A stretch of 22,898 bases of DNA, from NCBI GenBank assembly GCA_938040915.1, contig CALHZE010000234.1, positions 1-22,898 of the forward strand, read 5' to 3'. The notes beneath the pieces are model-generated. The model had not been told where the DNA came from, made no database searches, and worked only from the letters and a program-made list of their open reading frames with translations. Source of the DNA: an uncultured Bacteroidia bacterium. GTDB taxonomy: Bacteria > Bacteroidota > Bacteroidia > Bacteroidales > CAJPTX01. Of the stretch, positions 1 through 5,774 are shown in pieces; within the stretch, counting starts at the first letter, position 1, and the number at the start of each line of letters is the position of its first letter. The translations under genes were made by a program, and so were the position numbers.

Positions 1-41
1 CAACGACCGAAGGGCACGTGCACGCGTGGAAAACGCTGAAC

Positions 42-1100
42 CTATAACACCTCTTCTTCCTGTTGCGCTTCTTTCTCTAAAAATTGCGAAAGAACTCTAC
101 GCGTGTATTCATACGCATCATGGAGCGGCATACGGAGTGTACCTCCCGAAGCCTGCGGATGACCCCCTCCGTTAAAATAACGCGACATAACATGGTTAAT
201 CGCATGCGCGCGCGTCGAGCGCGTCGAGACACGCACCGTCCCATTCGCCCGTTCGGTCAACAAGATCGAGATCTCTACCCCCGCAATGCTGAGCGGAAGG
301 TTGACCAACCCCTCTGAGTCGCCCGGCTGATAGAGGTACTCATTTTGCGTGGTCTGCGAAAGCTTAATCAACGCAACCCGATTATTGGCAAAGAAAATGG
401 TCTTGCGAAGCAGCAGAAAAGACTGCAGCATCACGCTCTCAAACGAACGCGAATTGTAAACCCGAGACTGGATGTCGGCCACATCCACACCCTGATCGAC
501 CAATAAACCCGCTATCTCAAAGGTGCGACCCCGCGAACAAGAGTAACTAAACGACCCCGTGTCAGTCATGAGACCCATGTAAAGCGGCGTCGCTACCCGC
601 ACAGAGAGCGCCTCACGACCCCAAATACGCAAGATGAGCTCCGTTAACAGTTCACACGTAGAGCTCGCCTCAGGCATCGAAAAAAACAAGTCAAAGTCGG
701 GAGCGGGGTAAGGGTGATGGTCAATCATCACGCGCGGCTGTGAAAGCGTCTCTAGATAAAGCATAAGAGGCTCGTCAAGGCGCGAGAGACTGTTCAGGTC
801 TACGAAAAAGAAAAGGTCACACGTCGGGAGAAAAGCCCGCACGTCAAAACTCTCCACCTCATAACAAAAGAGCCGTTCGTGCCCCTCTGGCCAAACGATG
901 TGCTCGGGGGCAAGGTTGGGAGAAACACACATCACCGTATAGCCCCGTGCTGCCAGCACATTGGCAAGCCCCAACGACGAACCAATAGCATCTCCATCAG
1001 GACGAGCATGACAAAAGATGGCAATCTGTTGCACACCATCTAAAAGCAGCCGCAAACGCGCAAGGGCAAAAGGCGAAAGAACAGAGTCGGGCGTACTCAT
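42..1100 (-). CDS. nrnA: DHH-family phosphoesterase, NrnA-like (oligoribonuclease / pAp phosphatase)
   Basis: A 352-residue cytoplasmic protein with the full DHH/DHHA1 layout. Visible metal-ligand motifs are H31-x3-D35-x-D37 in HARPDGDAIGS, D101, the signature D127-H128-H129 and D180 in MTDTGSFS. The DHHA1 substrate-binding loop GGGHPQASG is at 311-319. Family members of this length degrade very short RNA oligonucleotides from the 5' end and remove the 3' phosphate of pAp; which activity dominates here cannot be read from sequence. The ATG at 1100 lies 3 nt after the stop of the DUF721 gene, so this is the last visible gene of a recF-DUF721-nrnA run. No intrinsic terminator is seen in the 41 bases left of the stop. 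The family call is secure; the symbol follows Bacillus NrnA and is an inference. Confidence 0.9.
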   Translation of the reverse strand: MSTPDSVLSPFALARLRLLLDGVQQIAIFCHARPDGDAIGSSLGLANVLAARGYTVMCVSPNLAPEHIVWPEGHERLFCYEVESFDVRAFLPTCDLFFFVDLNSLSRLDEPLMLYLETLSQPRVMIDHHPYPAPDFDLFFSMPEASSTCELLTELILRIWGREALSVRVATPLYMGLMTDTGSFSYSCSRGRTFEIAGLLVDQGVDVADIQSRVYNSRSFESVMLQSFLLLRKTIFFANNRVALIKLSQTTQNEYLYQPGDSEGLVNLPLSIAGVEISILLTERANGTVRVSTRSTRAHAINHVMSRYFNGGGHPQASGGTLRMPLHDAYEYTRRVLSQFLEKEAQQEEEVL

Positions 1101-1103
1101 CTG

Positions 1104-1421
1104 TTAAACAAACTTTACGTCTGAAAGACGTGCGATAACAAGCTCCTCGTTCAGACGAGAAAGAATATTGGCGCGTACAACGGTCAAACTGGCGCGCAAA
1201 GCGGGGTTGTAGATTGTAATGTAGAGAACATGATCCCGCAGCGAAATAGACCCCGTCTCACGAATAATATCGGCAGGATTGGCGGTCATCCAGAGCTCGG
1301 TGACCACAGCAAGAGTATACTTCCGCAACATCTCGGGGTTAGAACGAAGGAATTTCGCTAGAGACTCCCCAAGCGAGCGAGGTTCTCGCCGCGGGAGGTA
1401 GATTTTCTTAATCTCCAACAT
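1104..1421 (-). CDS. DUF721 (DciA-like) domain protein
   Basis: A 105-residue soluble protein matching the DUF721 pattern. The N-terminal stretch has spaced basic residues and a helix (SLGESLAKFLRSNPEMLRKY), followed by a W-containing segment (VVTELWMTAN). It ends with beta strands LRDHVLYITIYNPALRASL and a closing helix with repeated L/I. DUF721 includes DciA, the bacterial replicative-helicase operator/loader partner, and this small Bacteroidota form sits beside recF in many genomes. Here it is 3 nt from recF upstream and 3 nt from nrnA downstream, so the three are almost certainly co-transcribed. A role in helicase loading is inferred from the family; the short version lacks any extra domain that would prove it. 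Confidence 0.8.
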   Translation of the reverse strand: MLEIKKIYLPRREPRSLGESLAKFLRSNPEMLRKYTLAVVTELWMTANPADIIRETGSISLRDHVLYITIYNPALRASLTVVRANILSRLNEELVIARLSDVKFV

Positions 1422-1424
1422 CGT

Positions 1425-2510
1425 CTAAGGCTGTAGGGTTAGGGTGCTCTTTTCTACGTGAAAGAGGGAATAGGTGGCAGAGGGCAATCCCCGCAAAATA
1501 TCAGGCGTAGTGGTGTCTGTTACAAAGATCTGTTGAAACTCCTCTGCATTGAGCAACTCAATGAGTCGCGCGGCGCGACTCGCGTCAAAACGGTCAAAAA
1601 TGTCGTCAAGGAGGAGGAGGGGGGCCTCGTGAAGCTGGTCAGCCAAGTAACGATATTGCGCCAAACGAAGGGCTACGACAAAAGTCTTTTGTTGCCCCTG
1701 CGACCCTTCGCGACGGAGGGGATAGCCTCCGAGGGAAAAGGCTATCGAGTCTCGCTGTATCCCCACCGTGGTATAGCCCATTCGGAGATCTCGCATACGC
1801 GCCTCGCGAAGCTGGGTTAAGAAATCGCCCTCGGCGAGCTGAGACTCGTAACAGAGGTCGGGTTGCTCCTCGCTCTGCGCAAGCAACGTGTAGTAATAGT
1901 GAAAAAGCGGGCTGAGCGCTTCGCAGAATGCCTTACGCTGGAGATAGAGTTGCCAACCTAAGCTCACCAACTGCTCGTCGAGTGCCCCGAGGAGCGTCTC
2001 ATCGGGGATGCCCCTAAGGAGAGCGTTACGTTGCGAGAGCAATTGGGCGTAACGTTGATAGGTCGGGAGGTAGTCTTGGGCATACTGCGAGATCGTGGCG
2101 TTCATAAAGCGACGCTTGAGATCACCCCCGTCGAGCGCAAGGTCAATATCTTGCGGATAGACGGCTACCAAGGGGATACGCCCAATATGATCTGCCAGTC
2201 GTTCGTAGGGCGTGTCGTTATAAAGCACCTCCTTAGGTGCATGAGACTTGATCGCGATCGCCACACTCGCGGTTTGCGTCGTGCCGACATAGCTTCCCCG
2301 CAAGATAGCCTGCGGGGCGTCGTGCTGGATGAGAGAGGCATCAGGGAAACGCTGAGGCGACTTACAAAGGCTCAGATAATAGAGCATATCGAGGACGTTG
2401 GTCTTCCCTTGCCCATTCTCCCCAACGAGAAAATTGAGATGGGGGTGGAATGCGACCTCGAGAAAGTCGTAACTCTTAAAGTGAAACGCCTGCAAGTCTT
2501 GTATGTACAT
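1425..2510 (-). CDS. recF: DNA replication and repair protein RecF
   Basis: A 361-residue SMC-like ATPase of usual RecF length. Walker A is G30-ENGQGKT-37. The ABC signature is around S270-QGQQK (REGSQGQQKTF), and Walker B is LLLLDD at 298-303 followed by the D-loop region IFDRFDA. The first residues MYIQDLQAFHFKSYDFLEVAF follow the RecF N-terminal strand pattern. RecF loads RecA at single-strand gaps with RecO and RecR in the cytoplasm. The ATG at 2510 gives the canonical N-terminus. A 78-bp gap separates it from the small membrane-protein gene upstream and contains an inverted repeat (2526-2553), so it may have its own promoter, though none matching TAnnTTTG well was found. In many bacteria recF lies next to dnaN; here its partners are DUF721 and nrnA. 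Confidence 0.96.
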   Translation of the reverse strand: MYIQDLQAFHFKSYDFLEVAFHPHLNFLVGENGQGKTNVLDMLYYLSLCKSPQRFPDASLIQHDAPQAILRGSYVGTTQTASVAIAIKSHAPKEVLYNDTPYERLADHIGRIPLVAVYPQDIDLALDGGDLKRRFMNATISQYAQDYLPTYQRYAQLLSQRNALLRGIPDETLLGALDEQLVSLGWQLYLQRKAFCEALSPLFHYYYTLLAQSEEQPDLCYESQLAEGDFLTQLREARMRDLRMGYTTVGIQRDSIAFSLGGYPLRREGSQGQQKTFVVALRLAQYRYLADQLHEAPLLLLDDIFDRFDASRAARLIELLNAEEFQQIFVTDTTTPDILRGLPSATYSLFHVEKSTLTLQP

Positions 2511-2525
2511 CGTGTCGCCAACGCC

Positions 2526-2553
2526 TAGATCCCACTCGCTAGCGTTGGATCTA
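2526..2553. repeat. 7-bp inverted repeat in the recF 5' region
   Basis: TAGATCC at 2526-2532 is matched by GGATCTA at 2547-2553. The 14-nt loop contains its own palindrome, CGCTAGCG. It ends 16 bp upstream of the recF ATG on the transcribed strand. No T-run follows on either strand, so it is not a standard intrinsic terminator. It could be an operator or a 5' UTR hairpin, or chance. Confidence 0.3.
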
Positions 2554-2588
2554 AAGTAACGTACTTGGGCGTTTATTTGTTTTGCCGC

Positions 2589-2732
2589 CTAACGAAAGTA
2601 GGCTCGGAATGACTCGATAACAGCCTTCGAAATTGGCTCCCACTTCAGGGCGACAAGGAGGATGCCCACCACCACCAAGGCGATGAGCATCCATTCGTTC
2701 TTAGTCAACCGCTTCTTAGGCGACTCGTCCAT
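2589..2732 (-). CDS. Small single-pass membrane protein (47 aa), function unknown
   Basis: A 47-codon ATG-to-TAG frame, too short for routine ORF calling. The N-terminus is charged (MDESPKKRLTKNEW), followed by one hydrophobic helix (about residues 15-29, MLIALVVVGILLVAL) and a short amphipathic tail ending AYFR. The ATG at 2732 is 6 nt after the stop of the acyl-CoA synthetase gene, and the stop is 78 nt before recF, so it sits inside a co-directional run. The basic N-terminus predicts an N-in orientation. I do not recognise the family. The clean charge/hydrophobic layout and tight spacing argue that it is real; with 47 residues chance cannot be excluded. Confidence 0.6.
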   Translation of the reverse strand: MDESPKKRLTKNEWMLIALVVVGILLVALKWEPISKAVIESFRAYFR

Positions 2733-2738
2733 CACACC

Positions 2739-4793
2739 CTAACGAGCAATACGGATGCGGGCATCCACGGCAACCACACCCTTTTCCGTCCCAAGAAGGG
2801 GGTTCAGATCCATTTCGAAGATCTCGGGAGCAACCGTCATCAAAACACTCAGACGCGCCACCACTTCAGCAAACTTTTCGCGCGGAATGGGGGCTTGTCC
2901 GCGCACCCCGTCAAGGATTTTCACACTACGAAGCTTAGCGATCATCTCCATAGCCTCGGGCGTAGCGATAGGCGCAAGCCCAGCCACAACGTCTTTCAAG
3001 ACTTCGATAAAGATACCGCCCATACCACAAAGCACCATCGCGCCAAAACGTTCGTCGCGCTTGCCACCAACAAAGAGTTCCGAACCGCTGAGCATCGGCT
3101 GTAAGAGGATCGCCGTCGTGTCCTTGATGCGGATCATCCGCTCAAACTCAGCACGCACAGTGTCCGCATCCTTGACATTGAGCTTAACCCCACCGACATC
3201 CGACTTATGCACCGGCCCCACGACCTTCATCACCACAGGGTAACCCAACTTCTCCGCTGCCTTTACAGCCTCCTCAGCACTCGTCGCAACCGCTTCGCCA
3301 GCACGCACAATCCCCGCCGCGTCAAGGAGCGCCTGCACCTTATCAGGGGCGAGATATCCATCGGGCGCAGCGTCGACAATCGCCCGAATCGCCTTTTTAT
3401 CGACCTCGGGCAGAGGAGCATTCTCTGGCTGTGGCGCAGGCGTCTGCATGATACGACACAAGGCATCACCAAAGACCACTTCCTCGGGGAAGTAGATATT
3501 CCCCTTCGCCACAAACTGTGCTATCTCATCTGCCACATTAACCACCGAGGGCAAGATGGGGAAAATTGGCTTCTTGCACGAACGCATTCGCTCAGAAAGG
3601 AGGTCGTAAACATCGTAAACGGGGAACAAACCTGGGCTACCAAAAATTACCGCCATCCCGTCTACGTCAAAGTCCTTTTCACAAGCGTCGATAATATAGC
3701 CCAACTGCTCGGCAGTCCCCGTAGCCAAAAAGTCTATCGGGTTAGCCACCGACGATCCGGGGAAGAGCTTCGCAAGGAGCGCCTCGGCCTTCTCGCCACT
3801 AATCTTGGGCACTTCCATCTTACCATTAGAGAGCGAGTCGGTCAGCATCACCGCAGGACCGCCCGCATGGGTGATAATCGCAATACGCTTCCCTTTCAGA
3901 GGGGGGAGGGTAAAGATGCTCGCCACCGTCAAGAGCTCCTGCCGCCCACGACAACGCACAATCCCTGCCTTGCGGAAGAGGGCATCCACGGCAACGTCAC
4001 TACTTGCCATCGCGCCCGTGTGAGAGCTCGCAGCGCGACTCCCCGCCTCAGACGAGCCCGCTTTGACTGCCGCAATCCTACAGCCTTTGCTGATGAGCGA
4101 GCGCGCATGTTTCAAAAGCTTCTCGGGGTTAGAAATGCTTTCTACATAAAGGAGCTTCACGCGCGAGGAGGTCGCAGGGTCAAACGACTCGTCTAAATAT
4201 TCCAGAATCTCTTCCACGCCAAGCTGGGCACTATTCCCCACCGAAAAGACCGAAGAGAACTGGAGTCCCTGCTGCATCCCCAACTCGAGGATAAAGACCG
4301 CCGTAGCCCCCGATCCGGTAATAAAGTCCACACCTTTCGGATTAAACTTCGGGATCGGACGGCTAAAGACACCCGTATAGTTCGAGTTCATCATCCCAAT
4401 ACAGTTCGGACCGATGAGCGAACCGCCGACGCTGTTGATGATATCGACCACTTGGCGTTCGAGCTTTGCCCCTTCCTCGTTTTCTTCGTGGAAGCCAGCA
4501 GAAAGGATAATAAAAGCTCTTGTCCCCTTCTCTTTTGCCAGCACCTCAACGATATGCGGGCAGAACTTGGCAGCAACGGCGATGATCGCACACTCTACGG
4601 CGGGAAGCTCTTCCACTGCCTTGTGTGCCTTAATCCCCTGCACCACATCTGCTTTAGGGTTTACCGCATAGAGTTGCCCGCTATATTGGTATTGTATGAG
4701 GTTTTCGAGGACGCGTCCGCCTGGCTTATAGACGTCGTCAGAGGCTCCAACTACGACAACGCTCTTAGGCGCAATCAATTCTTTCGTAACCAT
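2739..4793 (-). CDS. ADP-forming acetyl/acyl-CoA synthetase, fused alpha-beta
   Basis: A protein of 684 residues from the ATG at 4793. Order: N-terminal CoA-binding Rossmann domain (VVVVGAS near residue 15), two succinyl-CoA-ligase-like domains, then a C-terminal ATP-grasp domain. The catalytic phospho-histidine is H258 in SSHTGAMA, and the second histidine of the ATP-grasp part is H529 in VHKSDVGGV; DLNPL near 662 is the metal-binding end of the ATP-grasp fold. The reaction is acyl-CoA + ADP + Pi to acid + CoA + ATP, used by peptide and amino-acid fermenters to gain ATP; substrate specificity is not readable. A GTG six nt upstream (4799) is in frame, but an AGGAG spaced 5 nt from the ATG and a -7 box 25 nt upstream favour the ATG. 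It heads the run that continues into the 47-aa gene and recF. Confidence 0.92.
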   Translation of the reverse strand: MVTKELIAPKSVVVVGASDDVYKPGGRVLENLIQYQYSGQLYAVNPKADVVQGIKAHKAVEELPAVECAIIAVAAKFCPHIVEVLAKEKGTRAFIILSAGFHEENEEGAKLERQVVDIINSVGGSLIGPNCIGMMNSNYTGVFSRPIPKFNPKGVDFITGSGATAVFILELGMQQGLQFSSVFSVGNSAQLGVEEILEYLDESFDPATSSRVKLLYVESISNPEKLLKHARSLISKGCRIAAVKAGSSEAGSRAASSHTGAMASSDVAVDALFRKAGIVRCRGRQELLTVASIFTLPPLKGKRIAIITHAGGPAVMLTDSLSNGKMEVPKISGEKAEALLAKLFPGSSVANPIDFLATGTAEQLGYIIDACEKDFDVDGMAVIFGSPGLFPVYDVYDLLSERMRSCKKPIFPILPSVVNVADEIAQFVAKGNIYFPEEVVFGDALCRIMQTPAPQPENAPLPEVDKKAIRAIVDAAPDGYLAPDKVQALLDAAGIVRAGEAVATSAEEAVKAAEKLGYPVVMKVVGPVHKSDVGGVKLNVKDADTVRAEFERMIRIKDTTAILLQPMLSGSELFVGGKRDERFGAMVLCGMGGIFIEVLKDVVAGLAPIATPEAMEMIAKLRSVKILDGVRGQAPIPREKFAEVVARLSVLMTVAPEIFEMDLNPLLGTEKGVVAVDARIRIAR

Positions 4794-4797
4794 ACTC

Positions 4798-4804
4798 ACT
4801 CCTT
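4798..4804 (-). promoter_or_regulatory. Shine-Dalgarno-like site before the acyl-CoA synthetase
   Basis: The minus strand reads AAAGGAG followed by TGAGT and the ATG at 4793. A good SD at 5-nt spacing is unusual in Bacteroidota, where most genes lack one, and it decides the ATG at 4793 over the GTG at 4799. Confidence 0.5.
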
Positions 4805-4818
4805 TCGTTGTGTTTGCG

Positions 4819-4826
4819 CAAAGCTA
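4819..4826 (-). promoter_or_regulatory. Bacteroidota -7 promoter box for the acyl-CoA synthetase run
   Basis: The minus strand reads TAGCTTTG, an exact match to TAnnTTTG, 25 nt before the chosen ATG at 4793. No convincing TTTG at the -33 position was found. It likely drives the synthetase, the 47-aa gene and possibly recF onward. Confidence 0.5.
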
Positions 4827-4896
4827 CGGAAAATAGCGCTAACGATCCCCTCGCCGTAAGTTAATTACCTAATTCCGAAAAACTCTTCCATACGAC

Positions 4897-5155
4897 CGCC
4901 CTTAGCGCCGTCCGTACACCATTGACAACCACGATTACACGGGTTCGTAGGCGCGCAACCTGATGCGCCCGCAACTCGCGCCACAAGGCGTCGCCGGTGT
5001 GATTCTACCGTCGCCGCCTTGCGGCGAGGGCGTTGCATGCAGCGCCCCTACAGAACCCCAACCATTCGGCTGCTTAGATGCCCGAAGGGGTGTCGGTAGG
5101 GGCGCAGCATGCTACGCCCTTGCGCCTCCGGCGCGCATTATCAACCAAATGCTCT
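4897..5155. repeat. 259-bp direct repeat, copy 1 (hairpin-forming, MITE-like)
   Basis: Base-for-base identical to 5237-5495 at a constant offset of 340; identity stops sharply at both ends. Inside, an arm at 5028-5059 pairs with 5087-5119 (29 of 33 aligned positions by my count). The loop can add TTCGG/CCGAA at 5065-5069/5082-5086. It carries no transposase. It could be a non-autonomous mobile element or a recent local duplication. Confidence 0.9.
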
Positions 5156-5236
5156 TTGCACGACCGCCCTTAGCGCCGTCCGTTTCCTTGCATCGCCTGC
5201 CTGATTCCCCAAACCACCAAATACTCTGTGTACAGA

Positions 5237-5495
5237 CGCCCTTAGCGCCGTCCGTACACCATTGACAACCACGATTACACGGGTTCGTAGGCGCGCAACC
5301 TGATGCGCCCGCAACTCGCGCCACAAGGCGTCGCCGGTGTGATTCTACCGTCGCCGCCTTGCGGCGAGGGCGTTGCATGCAGCGCCCCTACAGAACCCCA
5401 ACCATTCGGCTGCTTAGATGCCCGAAGGGGTGTCGGTAGGGGCGCAGCATGCTACGCCCTTGCGCCTCCGGCGCGCATTATCAACCAAATGCTCT
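5237..5495. repeat. 259-bp direct repeat, copy 2
   Basis: Identical to 4897-5155. Its hairpin arms fall at 5368-5399 and 5427-5459. The two copies are separated by 81 bp that itself carries another CGCCCTTAGCGCCGTCCGT block at about 5165-5183 and a variant of the unit end (CCAAATACTCTGTGTA, 5216-5231), suggesting growth by repeated unequal duplication. Confidence 0.9.
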
Positions 5496-5500
5496 GTGTA

Positions 5501-5530
5501 CGGACGCAACGTGATGCGTCCGCCTTTTTT
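5501..5530 (+). terminator. Orphan plus-strand intrinsic terminator
   Basis: CGGACGCA (5501-5508) pairs perfectly with TGCGTCCG (5515-5522) around a 6-nt loop, then CC and six T residues (5525-5530). This is a textbook rho-independent shape for plus-strand transcription. No plus-strand gene lies upstream: the flanking genes are both on the minus strand. Confidence 0.6.
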
Positions 5531-5558
5531 GCCTCGCCTGCCAGATCTTCCCTTTATT

Positions 5559-5706
5559 CGCTTGTCGCCCGCATGGGCCGCGCGCCCTTAGCGCCGGACG
5601 CCTATCGTGTGCGTCCGCACGGGCCGTCCGCCCTTAGGACCGCTTGTCGCCCACACGGGCCGTCCGCCCTTAGGACCCCGCATGGACCGCGCGCCCTTAG
5701 CGCCGG
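5559..5706. repeat. Short-period GCCCTTAG repeat array
   Basis: A 24-bp block at 5618-5641 recurs exactly at 5654-5677 (period 36). A 28-bp block at 5570-5597 recurs with one mismatch at 5679-5706. CGCTTGTCGCCC occurs at 5559 and 5641. A GGACGC-type hairpin (5595-5601/5611-5617) lies inside. Units are too varied for CRISPR. Confidence 0.75.
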
Positions 5707-5712
5707 CGCTAC

Positions 5713-5748
5713 AAAAAAAGCGGCGTGCCCCGCTGGGGAGCACGCCGC
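5713..5748 (-). terminator. Intrinsic terminator of the TPR lipoprotein gene
   Basis: On the minus strand a 9-bp stem GCGGCGTGC/GCACGCCGC (5740-5748 with 5720-5728) encloses an 11-nt loop and is followed by seven T residues (A-run 5713-5719 on the plus strand). It starts 26 bp after the stop of the lipoprotein gene, which matches a rho-independent terminator. Confidence 0.85.
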
Positions 5749-5774
5749 ATAATTAGGTTAGAAGAGACCTTCGC

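Larger units (their letters stand above)
4827..5712. other. Non-coding intergenic region filled with repeats
   Basis: Nearly 900 bp between two minus-strand genes holds no credible gene. It contains a 259-bp perfect duplication (4897-5155 and 5237-5495), a linking spacer that repeats short pieces of the unit, an orphan plus-strand terminator (5501-5530) and a short-period array (5559-5706). Seven copies of GCCCTTAG occur, starting at 4898, 5166, 5238, 5584, 5630, 5666 and 5693. Long open frames in the region share the same translated start only because of the duplication and are low-complexity R/A/P-rich, so they are not called. Confidence 0.8.

Noticed and set aside
4797..4799. GTG start for the acyl-CoA synthetase
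   Set aside because: It would leave AGGA directly adjacent to the start codon; the ATG at 4793 has AGGAG at a workable 5-nt distance.
5559..5706. CRISPR array
   Set aside because: Units vary, spacing is irregular apart from one 36-bp step, there are no unique spacers of constant length, and no cas genes.
4963..5752. Two plus-strand open frames (4963-5265, 5303-5752) sharing a 60+ residue start
   Set aside because: The identity comes only from the 259-bp DNA duplication. The peptides are low-complexity, the second runs through a terminator hairpin, and no promoter or family resemblance is seen.
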